61,254 nt of DNA from Conidiobolus incongruus B7586 (taxonomy: Eukaryota > Entomophthoromycota > Entomophthoromycetes > Entomophthorales > Conidiobolaceae). The notes under the pieces are model-generated. The model saw nothing but the letters and a program-made list of their open reading frames with translations, did not search any database and was not told where the DNA came from. The DNA lies in the NCBI GenBank assembly GCA_000697335.1, contig JNEM01012695.1, positions 1 through 61,254 on the forward strand, in the 5' to 3' direction. The translations under genes were made by a program, and so were the position numbers. Shown in pieces: positions 1 to 12,731 of the stretch. The first letter of the stretch is position 1. Every line of letters begins with the position of its first letter.

Positions 1-1422
1 ATAATATCTTAAGTTAATTTACTTTTTTTTAAATTTATTAATATATAAATAAATTTTTTTAAAAAGGGATTTAAATATAATAATGTTAATAAAAAAATTT
101 AATATATCTATAAAATATTATATAAAATAATAGAAAAGAGAAAATAAAAATATAATTATATATTGTTAAATATATCCTTTTATTTTAAAAACCTGTAAAT
201 TTATAACTTAATTTAGTTAAATATTAAAGATTAATATTTTTGCTAATAGTTTACTAAATATATATAAATATATTTATTTATTATCAAATAATACATTTTA
301 ATTATATATTATAGTTTCAAGTAATTTAATATATATAATTGTTTTAGTTATTAATAAAAATATTTATATATTTGATTTTATTACTTATTTTTATAGGTTA
401 ATATAAAATTAAAATTAAAATTTTAAAATAAAAATATTTTAATAAAAATATAATTATAAATGAATAAATGATTAAGGCTCAAAATTATTAGTTTACTTAT
501 ATATTTTATATATTTAATTTTTTTTAAAGATAATAATATATTTGAAAAATCAGAAATAAAAAATTTCCTATTACTTTAAATTCAAGGTAATATTAAATAA
601 TGCTTCAATTGGGTAGTGGTAGTGAATTGAGTAGATTGAGCATTGTAACAACTAAAGTAAAGATGATTTTAAATGATATAAATTATATTATACTTGTATT
701 AAAGCAGAATATTTCTATGAATAAATAATTCATTCAAATGAGATAAGTCCAGTATATAATGTGAACCAACAGGTTATTCAACTCTACCAAAATTAGGGCC
801 AATTCCAAGAACTCAATCTGTTTGATTTTGACAGAGACTTATTCGAAGGAATTAAGTTTGATTACACTTTAGTAGCTAACCGAATTTATAAAATCAATCT
901 TTTTTCTCTGTTTTTGCAAGTAGTTATCCAATTCTCCAGCTTCAAAACTGAGATATTTGTGAATTTGGAACCCAGGGATCTTCAGCTCATTGATGGATAC
1001 ATTAAACCAAGCTTCACGGTTTTTCAGTTGTAAAAATATTTAAAGCCCAATATCCATCACCATATAATACTTCGAGTTCACGTTATAATTTATTTAAGCT
1101 TTAAAAAGTTATCAAAACATAACTTAATAATATTGCGAATTATATATATATAGACTAAATTCATTTGAATTGAAAATTTGACTATAAAAATGGACTTTGA
1201 ATATGGGGTAATTTGCTGGTATTTAATATTGACCAAATTAAGAAATTGAGGTGTATATATTAATTCATCAAATAAACTAATGACATCAAAATTGATCAGA
1301 AATTAATCAAAATAATGAATTAGTAGAACCCATAATGATCCAGGTATTCATTATAGAGATATATATAGAATAAACCAGTCAGCGTATATTTAATAATATT
1401 GAATATTACTTAATTATAACAA
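1..1422. other. AT-rich 5' flank with one coding-like island
   Basis: Mostly very AT-rich non-coding sequence. The exception is about 725-1033, where G+C rises and a plus-strand frame stays open apart from one TAG at 794-796; it is listed separately. The last 100 bases before 1423 are presumably the promoter and leader of the GRASP gene. I see no other structure. Confidence 0.5.
725..1033 (+). pseudogene. unrecognised coding relic with one internal stop
   Basis: One frame runs from 725 to the TAA at 1031-1033, interrupted only by TAG at 794-796. The part after the stop is 78 codons and reads like ordinary soluble protein (for example NLFDFDRDLFEGIKFDYTL), with G+C well above the flanks. There is no convincing start codon and no recognised domain. 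It could be a decayed gene or the last exon of an unseen one; an F-box/LRR-type origin is possible but unproven. Confidence 0.35.
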
Positions 1423-2822
1423 ATGGGAGCTGAACAATCAACCCCCCAAGAACCTTCAACCGATTATCCTTTAGACCAAATTTATGGTTTCCATGTATTA
1501 AAAGTAAATAAAAATCACAAATTTAAAATATTTTCGAAAATTAAAATACTTTTAGATTAAACCCAACTCACCTATTGCAGTTGCAGGTCTCCAATCTTAC
1601 TTTGACTTTATCGTTGCTGTGAACGGTTCTGATAAGATTGAAACACTTGAAGAATTTGCTAGCTATATCTCTCAGTTTTTGAACCAGGAAGTCACATTAA
1701 CTGTTTTTTCAACTAAATATAATAATGTTAGAGGTAATTATTATTCAATATATCAAATTTGTAACTTAAAATTATTCACTTATTTTAGAACTGACTTTAA
1801 GACCCAACACCAACTGGAGTTCCAATCCAAAAGATGGTATGTTAGGATGTAGTGTCCGTTATTCATCTATTGCCAAAGGTCTTGAAAATGTATGGCATAT
1901 TTTGGAAATTCAACCAAGATCTCCTGCTGAACGTGCTGGACTTCAACCTTACACTGATTATGTCGTAGGTTGTGACGCTCAAACTATGGAAGAAGAAAAT
2001 GACTTCTACGACCTTATCGCTGCTCATGATGGTAAAGTATTATCTTTATTAGTTTATAATACGGAATGGGACAACTGCAGAGAGGTCATTTTAATTCCAA
2101 AAACTGGATGGGGAGGTCAAGGATCTTTGGGCTGTGGTGTAGGGTATGGCCTTTTGCATCGTGTTCCTGGTAGGCAGACCCAAGAAGCACAACAAAGCCA
2201 ACAAGCACCTGAAAAAACAATTTCGCCCAATTTATTTGCTCCACCAGCTCCTGTTCCCGGACATCAACCCCAACCTCAAACTCAACCCCCTGTTAGAACT
2301 GCTGTTCCTCCTAACCCCATTCCAGCCCCTCAACCCGTTCCCACTTCTGTAGATAATATTGAACACTTTCCTGCAACCCAACCTACATCTGCTGTGCCTC
2401 CACCAGCTACTAACAATGATGCTCCATTATATGCTCCTCCACAAGCTGAACCCACTAAAACTGAAGAAACAAAGGAGACTACAGCCTCCCTTGCTAGCCC
2501 AGTCCCTCAACAAGCTCCTCCAGTTGATGAAGTTCAGCCTCCCTCAGCTTTATCTGAAACACCCCCCGCCACAATCACTCAATCTGAACCCGGGGCCCAA
2601 CCTACTCCAGAAACTTCAACTGAATCTGCCACATCTGCCCCTGTTGAAGAACCCACTGCCACTGAACCAGCTGACCCTGTAGAAGCTTTTTTATCAGATT
2701 TAGATGCTCTTAATATCAGAACCAGTTCAGAATTCGTAGCTGAAGATAATGAACCCCTTAAGGGTGAGTCCATTACAACAATTAACCTTGACTCTCCAGC
2801 TCCTGAAGCCAACCAATCCTGA
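1423..2822 (+). CDS. GRH1: Golgi reassembly-stacking protein (GRASP55/65, Grh1 family)
   Basis: Three exons (1423-1503, 1556-1733, 1789-2822) join in frame to 430 residues; introns of 52 and 55 nt have GT..TAG borders. The protein starts MGAEQS, a plausible N-myristoylation signal (Gly2, Ser6) as in animal GRASPs. Two PDZ-like GRASP domains follow: the first (about 20-105) carries GFHVLK and NSPIAVAGL, the second (about 112-205) carries GMLGCSVRYSS and the family signature GWGGQGSLGCGVGYGLLHR. From about residue 205 the chain is a Pro/Gln/Thr/Ala-rich disordered tail, usual for the family. GRASPs tether Golgi membranes and act in unconventional secretion. The start is set by the myristoylation context and by exon 1 completing the first PDZ. 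The next gene, NDUFS5, is convergent. Confidence 0.93.
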
Positions 2823-3565
2823 AATATATTAATTCATTATAATTAGCTGTTTTACTGAATATATACTATGTGTGTTCATATATATATCAACATCTCATTA
2901 ATAAAAGTTATAATATGATATCATTAAATCAAATAGCATAAATCTTTTAATTTCAAATTTGAAGGAAGTTCGATTAATCATAGTATTTGAAAAGCAAGAC
3001 AAATGGGATTGATATTCATTATGATTAATTATGATTACAATTTAATGTTATAACTATTTAAGCTAGGATGATTAAAATCAGAAAAATATTGTTATAAAAT
3101 TTGTTTAAGCAATTGATGGTCACTCATCTAAATTGATAATTTCTTTTATAAACGTCAATATAATATATACTTAATATGCTAATACTATTCATGATTAATG
3201 CATCTTAGTTTTATTTAAATTTGAATTTTAATGATGCAAACTTTTGAAATACTAATTTGTAATTATAATCACGTTGAGTTATATCTAGTTATAATATATT
3301 CTGCCACTAATTATTCATATTCCTATTATGATTAAGAGGAAATGATTATTTCAAAAAGCATGTTAATACTGACACTTATTTAAGCGCTAATATAATCTAT
3401 AATACTAAATTTAGGAATTCTAAAAAAATAATATTGAAATGAGTATAAATTAGGATCTATTGTAAATGCCAATGCTATCCATTATTAAAACATGAAAATC
3501 AATATCATAATTATTTTTTTTTATTTAAAAAAATTTAATTTTTGAGTTAATAAGGATTTATCAAA
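2823..3565. other. intergenic, convergent 3' ends
   Basis: AT-rich spacer between the converging GRASP and NDUFS5 genes. Both 3' UTRs must lie here. There are no open frames of note and no repeats beyond simple A/T runs. Confidence 0.5.
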
Positions 3566-3988
3566 CTATTTGGAAGCTTCAGCAGCTACAGGTTGATTAG
3601 ATTTATCAATTAAATTAGGTTGAAGAACTTCGGTAGGCACAGATTCACCTCTCTTAATAGCATCAGCTTCTAACTTCTTACGGTGAGCCAATTGACGGTT
3701 TTCTTCAGATTTAATAGCTTTAGCACGAGCAATCTATTACCGAATTTAATAACAATTCAATAATATTTAAAAATAATTAATAATTACTTCTTTAGTATGA
3801 TGTAAACATTCCAAATAATCATCTAAAAAAGGTTTACACTCGACAGAGTTGTCAGAAGTAATGTAACATTTTTGAACTTCTTGCCAAAAGGGGAAACAAC
3901 GGTTACGTCCTAATTACAAATTAAATTAAATTGCATACTAAATATTTATAAAAATTTTACCTCCGTTTAAACCGAAACCTGAAGCCAT
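3566..3988 (-). CDS. NDUFS5: NADH dehydrogenase (ubiquinone) Fe-S protein 5, complex I 15 kDa subunit
   Basis: Three minus-strand exons (3988-3961, 3909-3788, 3733-3566) give 105 residues; the human protein is 106. Both introns (51 and 54 nt) have GT..AG ends. The N terminus MASGFGLNGGRNRCFPFWQE and the downstream YLECLHHTKE are typical of the family. It has a twin CX9C fold: Cys14/Cys24 and Cys34/Cys44, each pair separated by exactly nine residues, as in intermembrane-space proteins oxidised by Mia40. NDUFS5 is an accessory subunit on the intermembrane-space side of respiratory complex I. No exon is long enough to stand out alone. Its presence shows that this fungus has complex I. Confidence 0.93.
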
Positions 3989-5754
3989 TTTGAATAATTA
4001 AATCTAAAAAAATATAATACCATTTAGTTTAGAGCAAATTCAAGTTAGAATAAAATTTTAGAAGAGAATTAGAGCACTAAATTTTTCGATATCAGATTAT
4101 TTTATGATATTATCGATCAAAAATTTGGAATATATTATAAAATAATTTTAAATTTGATAATGATGTATTATTTAATATTACTTGTATAGATTGGAAATTC
4201 GATCAATCTTATCAGTCATTTAATCAGATATCAAAATTCAACAATATAGGTCAACTGTTGTAATTAAAATTATGGGATAAATTCAATTAATTTTTTTCAT
4301 ATTATCAACAGTATTATATAATTTGAAAAATTATTAAGATATATGTATTATTAGCATTTTTAAAATTAAAATGCAATTTTTGTAATATTGTTTTATTTAT
4401 AATTAAATTTGATTAGATATTTCATACTTTTAATGATATAAATATTATTACATTATTTTATGGAAAAATAAATATAATTTTATAAAAACGTGATTGATTC
4501 TGATATTTAACAATTATTTTTATCCTATAAAATATTATTACTTTCATAACAACTTGAATAACTAAAATCTGAATATCATTTTATTATATATATATATATT
4601 AGTAACTGGATTATTTTTGGTTAAAACTGCAAACATTTATATGTATAATCAAAATTTCATTAACCACGATATTTTCTATTTTTAAATATTATTTTGGTTC
4701 AATACAATTATTTGATAAAATTTATGCTATTATTATAAGTTATTAATATACCCTTAATATATTAATAAACAATTGTAAATAAATTTCAGTTTGTGGCATT
4801 GGCTATATACTACTGTATTTTTGGTTATTTATTTAGTATTGGTCAATATAGATTGAAAATAAATATTTCACAATGAAATAAGAAAATTCATAATTTTACT
4901 AATTTAAAATTATTCAATCTTTGAATGAATAAACTGATTTTATGTTGAATTTCAGTTGTAATTGGGTTCTTAGTGATCAAATAACAAAATATTCAACTTT
5001 GCAATGATGAAGCAAAATCTTGTTAAAATGAATGTTTACTAATATTCATATTTAGATAGTATAATGTTCATAAATTTTATAATTATTCTTGATTCAATAC
5101 TAAGTATATATAATTAATCTTTTAATCTTGACTTGACATAGGTTCAAACTTTCAATACATTTTATGTTGTTATGTATTTTTCAATCTTTGATAATAACTG
5201 AACAATAATCCAACAACTTTAGAAATCAATTTTTTAAATCTATTAAATTTATTTGAACTGGCAATCATTTCAATTTATAAATATATTTATGGGAGAATAG
5301 GATTTTACTAGACTATAAGATTAATAATCTTCCGTCATATAAATACATTTAATTGTATTCAAGCTTTATTCAATTATATATTCATGATTATTTTTATAGT
5401 TCTATTCAGGTTATAGTACCAATATAAAATATCAAATCGATAAAATCTATAATTAGTATCCTTCTGGATTCATAATTGAATTTTCAATTTTGAGCCATTT
5501 TTGAGATTTTTATTCATAATAAAACTATATCAATGATTTAAGAACGATGTTTTTTGATTCAATTTGAAACAGTTATATATGAATATATAAAAGAGTTAAC
5601 ATAAAAATAGTATATTAAAATTAACGCATATGCTTTTTAAATAATATTATATTGTTAAATAATTTAATAATGATTAATAATATAACAATTGATGATAAAC
5701 ATAAATTTATATTTAAATATTTTGTTTCAGGCATTCCAGCTAGGTTATTTCTAA
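3989..5754. other. intergenic, AT-rich
   Basis: About 1.8 kb of very AT-rich DNA. The first 100 bases upstream of 3988 should hold the NDUFS5 promoter. I find no coding-like frame, RNA gene or long repeat. Confidence 0.5.
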
Positions 5755-6390
5755 TTGAAATGCTATTTAATCAATTTTGTGGGAGACAAAAAATCCATTC
5801 AGACCAAGGTATATTCAGCTACTAGCTTTGGATTACTCAGCTCTATCATTCTCCACTCTTTGTTCCAAACAGAGGTCGAATATTATTATATCTATATTAA
5901 ATTAGTGGATACAGTTGTTTCTGGTGTGGTACTTGGATACTTTTGGATTTTGGTTCAGAATTCTTATTTAATATTGTCAAAAAGAGATATTTTATTAATT
6001 GTATTATACCTTTACCTCTTATTAAATTTGGCTATATTTATCATATATTAATGATCACTTGATATTTTGGAATTAATGGCACTTTTAATATGAAATATGT
6101 GACTATCACTATGTTGTTTTTCCATACAGCTGTTGACCTATTAGCGAATTTGGTGTGCTTTAGACAATTTTATAAATATAAATTGGATATTATCATGGGG
6201 GAGATATTGACACAGTATATGGTGGGGATTATTATAGTGTTTTTGATTTAACATTTTCTCTTATACACATTTTTATTGATTGTCATTCGACGTTTTGGTG
6301 TTGTGTGTATTATCATATTTCTTGGATTGAATAGAGTACTTGTTTTATATCGTTTGAAGAATCAAGTAATATTGTTTATATAACAGTAGA
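5755..6390 (+). pseudogene. decayed polytopic membrane protein, GPCR-like
   Basis: A 98-codon frame (5755-6048) is strongly hydrophobic. An overlapping frame then continues to about 6390, broken by only two in-frame stops. It encodes a TM2-like segment (TAVDLLANLVCFRQFYKYK) and a TM3-like segment ending LGLNRVLVLYRLKNQ, where Asn-Arg sits where class A receptors have the DRY arginine. Spacing and hydrophobicity fit the N-terminal half of a rhodopsin-like receptor. A frame change and the two stops mean it is not functional as read; an intron could hide part of the disruption. Weak hydrophobic scraps continue to about 7800 and may be its decayed remainder. The GPCR assignment is pattern-based and moderate. 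Confidence 0.45.
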
Positions 6391-9008
6391 ATGCTTGGTA
6401 AAAATATCCGATTTTAATGATGCTTAGAATCACCAATATAAACCATTTAAATTAGATTGCTATTATTTAATAACAATTTGTAAATTTAATGAAATATGAA
6501 ATAATTATAATAGATTATGGCCAATTTAGAAATAATTTAAGTATTTTGAATTTATATAAAAATATTAATTTGAACCATAGATCGAGCCAATAACAATCTA
6601 ATATAAATTTTGAAATATTACCATTTTATATATCCCAAACCTACTTAGACCGAGTTATAAAAAATATTTTCAATTTTTTAAATAACCTCAGAATCATTTC
6701 ATGTATTTCACATTATATAAATATTAACATTAGAAACTGATTGATTTAATACCGACTCTAAAAAACAAAAGAAATAATTCTATCATGATGAATGTAATTA
6801 ATATAAATAAGGATAAAATTATAGTGTATGGATACATTAATCCTGATTAATATCTAAAATTGCTTAAAATTACAAACTTGATGATTGCAAGTATAAAGAC
6901 TAAAATAAGATTGTAAAAAGCTTTACAAATATTCGAACTAATTTATAGTTATCTAATTATTGTACAATTAAAATCCAAATCAATAATTTATACAAATTGT
7001 ATGAATGTAATATTTTCTATAGATAATTCGGGTTCTGCGGTCCTAGACCATGAGAATGCAAGATATCTATATTCCTGAATTAATATTGACGTTATTTATA
7101 AAAACCCTATCTTATTCTATATATAATATTAATTCTATTTTATTGAATAAGCATAAATAAATAATAAAATGATTTAAAATCATTGAAGATATTGTTTCAA
7201 AATTGAAAATACAATTGGCAAAATAGTGTTATGAAATCAAAATAATTTGATATTTATTCTTGCCAACCCTGTAAAAATTTACTTTGATATCTTTTTAGTG
7301 TTTGAAAAATCTAAAACAATTTGAAATTCTCTACTAGAAAAATACCACTTTAGCTGTCATTCAAATGATGAAAATGGATATAGAGGGTTCTTAAGATTAT
7401 TTTGGTATGTGGAGCCAGTGTAACATTCATAATGTTGTTCAACTATCGTGTATACTTTACCATTTTGGATTTGAAATAGCGCAATTTTTTGAAATCATTT
7501 TATCCTTGGGATTAGTTTTGTACGAAACAATATAAGTTAGTATGCTCTTGATGGGTTGGGAATCCCTTAACAATTATTCAAAACTTGTATTTGTACTTTT
7601 AGAATTTTCTAGGTTTATATCTTGAAGTTGTTATTTCTTATATTACTGAGACAGTGTAGTATTTTTATACCTTGAAAGTTATATTTGGGTACTTGGTTTT
7701 ATGTATCATTATCAAACCTTGTAGGAACATACAAGTGATATGTATATTATATAGATTATTCTGTATTTCCTGTTGATTGTAAGCAACTGGGTTATCTAGT
7801 CGATTTTATAATGATTATTTTACTTGCAATAATTGAATAATTGAATAATTGAATAATTTTTATATATTTAGAAGATTGTTTATGAGTGGAAATTATATTA
7901 ATCAGCATTTTAAACATATTTGTTAAAAAAGACTGAGTTTGGTATTGGTAATTAACTTCGTACTTGACTTAAAGATAATGAGCTTAGATATTAGTAATAA
8001 TCAAAGCTTCAGCTATTTGCTTTGAGGTATCAATTACCCAATTAAAATTCAAAATCAAACCATTTGCTTGGTAAAAATTAAAAAATGTATTAATCTTCTG
8101 AAAAACTTGAAAACAATACTCGAAATTCATCACAGTATATCTAATTTATAGAGTATTTGTTATAATAAAAACTATAATTTATGTCATTATGAAATAGTAA
8201 TATTGATATTATATTGTTTAATTTTGCACCAATAAATTTCCAAATTTTACTAGTTTATAATAAATTTCATAGATTCATTGATAATTTAATTATTATATAT
8301 ATTTACTAAATAGAATATAGAATTGTAATATATAGTGCGACTTTGATACTGTTTTATGGTAGAACTAGTATAGTATATAATCATTGGTAAATGAAGTTAT
8401 ATCATAATTATATTATATATATATAATATTTCTTGGTTCCTCAACTTGAAAAATTTCAAATTTTAATTTACACAAACAATCAATAATGTAATTGAATAAA
8501 TGTTGTCTAACGCTGTTACTATAGAGTATATTAATACATTTATATAAATGAGGGTAAATCTTTGAAACATAACTACAGCCAAAATACTACCAAATATTTT
8601 TATTTCATAATCAATGATTATAATTCTTTCAAATTGGAGCCGATTGTATTCTACTAAATTTAAAGTTTTTATGTATGCAAATTATTTGGAATTTTTCATC
8701 TTACTCATCTGATATTTTTTTAATGTAATGATTAATAAAATTTAAATTGATGATTTAAATTATATGTTTATTGCATTTAAAACTATTATATTTAAATAAA
8801 ATTTCATTTAATACCAATATTATTTACAATTTATTTAAACATTATTTAATACCTATTTTATATCAATATTTCAATAACAAGAGTTTCCCACTTCAAATAG
8901 CTTCAAATGACTCAAAATAATGCATTCCCATAAATAGATCTAACAGCTGTCGGAACTTAAAAATAGCGTATTCTTGTAATTCAATATTATATAATAACAT
9001 TAAATAAT
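6391..9008. other. intergenic, AT-rich with faint coding scraps and a short tandem repeat
   Basis: Slightly higher G+C at about 7260-7800 contains short hydrophobic frames that may be the remains of the GPCR-like pseudogene. An 8-bp unit (AATAATTG) repeats about 3.5 times at 7829-7857. The last 150 bases (about 8860-9008) are the likely Miro promoter. Nothing else is seen. Confidence 0.45.
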
Positions 9009-11232
9009 ATGACAAATAAAGAAATTAGAATTTTATTAGTTGGAGATGGTAAATGATAAATTATATATAAAGTAAATAATAGTGTATTAATTGGGATTAA
9101 GAGGGTGTGGGTAAGAGTACAATAATTTTAAGTCTTATTAAAGATGGATTTGTCAATAAGGTAATGTAACAACTTGATAATTGAAATAATAAATTAACTT
9201 GAATATAGGTTCAGCACCTTGTACCAGAAGTCACAATACCCCCAGAAGTTACTTTGGACAACGTTACTACCCATATTATTGACTCTTCATGTATATAAAT
9301 TGATAACTTCATTTTATACTTATTATTAAGTGTATTATAGCTAGAGCTGAATACAAAGAAAAATTAGATTTAGAAGTTAAAAAAGCTAACGTTATTTGTA
9401 TTGTATTCTCGCTAGCCGATAGGGATAGTTTCTTCAGAGTGGAAAACCATTGGATACCCTACTTAAGAGGTCTCCAATGCAACCAACCCGTAGTGCTCGT
9501 TGGTAACAAATTAGACCTCAATGATCAAGGACCACTATTAAACATGGAGGAAGAAATCGTGCCAATGATGCACAACTACAGTGAAATTGAAACGTGTATT
9601 CAATGTTCTGCTAAAGAATTTATCAACATGCAAGAGTTGTTCTTTGTGGCGCAGAAAACTGTATTGTATCCTACTTCCCCAATTTTCAATTTGAATGAGA
9701 GATGTTTGACCCCCAAGTGTGCTCAGGCCCTAAAGAGAATTTTTACTTTGTCAGATTTGGATAAAGATGGTATTTTAAATGATTATGAATTAAATTTGTT
9801 TCAGGTAATATTATGTATTATGTATTATGATTTGTATAATTTGTAACTAACTGTTTATTAGCAAAAACACTTTGGATCACCTTTACAATCTGATGAAATA
9901 GTTGGTATTAAATCTATTGTCAAACAGCAAGAGTCTAATGGAGTTATCAACGATGGATTGACAGAGTTAGGATTTTTGTTTTTGCATAGCCTCTTCATCC
10001 AAAAGGGCAGATTAGAAACTACTTGGAATATTTTGCACAAATTCGGTTACAACGATCAATTGGATATCGATCCTGAAAGACTCTGTCCAAGGTAATATAT
10101 CCAGTATAAATGTAAACGTTAATTTTTTTAATTTCTTTGATAGGATAGAAGTCCCAGCAGACTACACTGTTGAATTAAGTCCTTACGGTTATCAATTCCT
10201 TACCGAACTATTTCAAGTGCATGACAAGGATAAGGATGGTGCCTTGAACTCTGACGAGCTCGAAGAGTTATTCTCTCCTGCTCCTACTATCCCTTGGGGC
10301 CAAACCGATTTCCCTAATTCTACAGTCACAAACGAAGCTGGATCGGTCACACTTCAAGGCTTCTTAGCTCAATGGAGTATGTCAACATTCCAGGACTATA
10401 CTACAACCCTCAAATATCTCTTCTATCTGGGTTATGATGGAGACACTCGCGAAGCTCTCAAACTCGTGAAACCACCCAGGGCCAGGAGGGGAGCCCAGCA
10501 GAAGAATGTATTTAACTGTTACCTCATAGGAGGGCCCATGACTGGCAAAACTTCCATTCTGAACCACTTTGTTGGCAAGCATTTCAAACCAAATTACCAA
10601 CCTACTACAAAACCTCACAGTGTCGTCAACTCTGTGGAGATTCGAGGCTCTGAAAAGTACTTGATCCTGGAAGAATTTGGAAGCACTTACGAATCGGCAA
10701 TGCTCCAAAACCAGCGTAAGCTTAATCAGTGCGACGTGATTGGGTTAGTTTATGATGGTAGCGACCCCAACTCTTTCATCCACATTTCCAACCTTACAGA
10801 ACAGTACGACTTCTCATCAAAACCTCTTGTTTTAATATCAACCAAGGGCGATTTGGAACAAGTGAGACAGGTTTGCACCTATTAAAAATTTCTTTTAACC
10901 TTATCTAATTTTCATAAACAGAGATCCAGTGCGCTCCAGCCCGAAGAATTTTGCGAAACTATGAAAATCCCTCCCCCAGTGTCCATTTCCACCAAACTTG
11001 ACGATGTTCAAGATCTCTATAATATATTATTGTCGGCTGCTATCAATCCGTAAGTTTCATGCCATCGCTATGTATCATTTCTTACTAATTTTTAAGTAGA
11101 TCCAAAAAGCAATCTACAAGTTCTATTATCTATACGTTAGCCACTTACACAGCTATCACAGGTGTTTCAATTGTCGCTTGTTTCATGTTATTCAAACATT
11201 GGCGTCAGGGAGGCAGTTGGTTCAATAATTAA
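9009..11232 (+). CDS. GEM1: mitochondrial Rho GTPase Miro (Gem1)
   Basis: Eight exons (9009-9048, 9102-9160, 9209-9290, 9341-9804, 9862-10091, 10144-10870, 10922-11049, 11100-11232) join in frame to 620 residues, the family's usual size. The order is the complete Miro layout: N-terminal GTPase with P-loop GDEGVGKS (12-19) and VGNKLDLND; EF-hand DLDKDGILNDYE near 200; second EF-hand DKDKDGALNSDELEELF near 320; C-terminal GTPase with GGPMTGKTS near 420; and a single transmembrane anchor (about 598-613) ending with a short polar tail. Miro sits in the outer mitochondrial membrane and governs mitochondrial transport, morphology and ER contacts with calcium sensing through its EF-hands. The N-terminal P-loop DEGVGKS matches fungal Gem1. 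All splice junctions restore conserved motifs, so the model is firm. Confidence 0.95.
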
Positions 11233-11676
11233 TGAAGCTTAGTAATTTTTGATATCAATTTATATTTAACAATCATTATTAAAAATGAAATAAAACGAAT
11301 ATCCTATCGATAATTAATGAATTTGTTATATGATTATTGACATATTGCAAGTAATTAAATTGGCTGTTAAATAAACAAAAAGTTATGCTTTCGATAAATT
11401 GTTGATATTAAATTATTTTATACCAATTAACAGTAAATAATAAATACTTCAAAATTATAATTATTTATCGATTATGTTTTCTAAAATTTTTCTAAACTAT
11501 TTACACAGTTTTATTTTACAAAATTTTAATTTAAAGAATTAATTGATTTCAATTTAAGTAATTTTATTGCGATTGAAATACTAATCAATGTATCAAATCC
11601 CATAAATTAAAAATTATTAATATATCTTTATATAAATTAAATTATAACTGTCATCACTTCAAATAACAATTTAAAA
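11233..11676. other. intergenic between Miro and PER1
   Basis: A 444-bp AT-rich spacer holding the Miro 3' end and the PER1 promoter. A stretch reading CATCACTTCAAATAAC lies just before the PER1 start. No other feature is seen. Confidence 0.45.
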
Positions 11677-12651
11677 ATGATAATTAATTATTATATAATA
11701 TTAATAATTTCAATAACTCAATCAGTGTTAGGATCAATAGGTGACAGAGATCCCAATTACTACGAATGTATTAATCAAAAATTTCCTCAGTTGTGTATTA
11801 CTGAAACTGAATACAAATCAGCTCCAGAATTCTCACTAAAACTATTTCGTTGGTCCTGTCTGGCTGATGTGAAATATAAATGTATGCATGAAATCACAAA
11901 TCAGAGAGTTATGGAAGGATTGCCAATTGTTCAGTATTATGGCAAATGGCCATTTTATAGAGTACTCGGAATGCAAGAAATCTTCTCAGTGTTGTTTAGT
12001 ATTGGCAATGGCTACGCCCATCTAGTTCATTGGAATGCCATTCGAAAGCTACCCAACAAATTCTTTTTGAATAATTATTTAAAGGGTTATAATTTGGTAG
12101 CAATTAATACTTGGGTATGGTCCACCATATTCCACTCCAGGGATGTGACGCTGACGGAACGATTAGATTACTTTTCAGCTTTGGCCAGCGTTTTGTTCGC
12201 ATGCCATTATTGCGTCTTGAGAGTCTTTCAAATTAAGAGGTGGTGGCACCAGTTGATCTTATTAGTAATTTCAGTTTCATTTTATGGTAATCACATCTAT
12301 AAACTATCTCAGCATTTTGACTACGGATACAATATGAAAGTGAATATTGCAGTTGGAGTGTTGACCAATTTGTTGTGGATTGGATGGTCCCTATACATTA
12401 AATACTTTGATCCAAGTTCCAAATCCGCAAAAACTGCTCATCCCGATCCTTGGGGCCCTGTAATGGTAGGTATTCAACTTAGTTTAGCTACGAGTTTGGA
12501 GATTTTGGATTTCCCTCCAATTCTCCGCTACCTGGATGCACATGCACTTTGGCACGGCGCCACCATTTATGTAGTAAATAGATACTACCGTTTTATGTTA
12601 TTAGATGCCGAATGGTATGCCAGAAATTACGACACCGACAAATTAATTTAA
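11677..12651 (+). CDS. PER1: Per1/PGAP3-like GPI-anchor lipid remodelling protein
   Basis: Single-exon gene of 324 residues, close to yeast Per1 and human PGAP3. An N-terminal hydrophobic signal (about 1-20) is followed by a Cys-containing lumenal domain (Cys31, Cys40, Cys61, Cys69) and about seven membrane segments. CREST-superfamily signatures are present: WSTIFHSRD (Ser149, His153), LDYFSALASVLF (Asp164) and near the C terminus HALWH (His289, His293). These are the putative metal-site residues of the hydrolases in that superfamily. Per1 acts in the ER to remove the sn-2 acyl chain of GPI anchors so that they can be remodelled. The start is the first ATG and it directly begins the signal sequence. 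The gene converges with the kinase gene, leaving only 80 bp between stop codons. Confidence 0.93.
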   Translation: MIINYYIILIISITQSVLGSIGDRDPNYYECINQKFPQLCITETEYKSAPEFSLKLFRWSCLADVKYKCMHEITNQRVMEGLPIVQYYGKWPFYRVLGMQEIFSVLFSIGNGYAHLVHWNAIRKLPNKFFLNNYLKGYNLVAINTWVWSTIFHSRDVTLTERLDYFSALASVLFACHYCVLRVFQIKRWWHQLILLVISVSFYGNHIYKLSQHFDYGYNMKVNIAVGVLTNLLWIGWSLYIKYFDPSSKSAKTAHPDPWGPVMVGIQLSLATSLEILDFPPILRYLDAHALWHGATIYVVNRYYRFMLLDAEWYARNYDTDKLI

Positions 12652-12731
12652 TTAATAAATTTTTGGAATGACATCATATTAATTTTTTTATTGAATTCTT
12701 CTATTACATAAATTTTATGATTGAATTTGAC

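Noticed and set aside
2146-2812. Open frames on both strands within the GRASP Pro/Gln-rich tail
   Set aside because: Shadows of the low-complexity GRASP tail; they have no motifs, and the GRASP frame is clearly the coding one.
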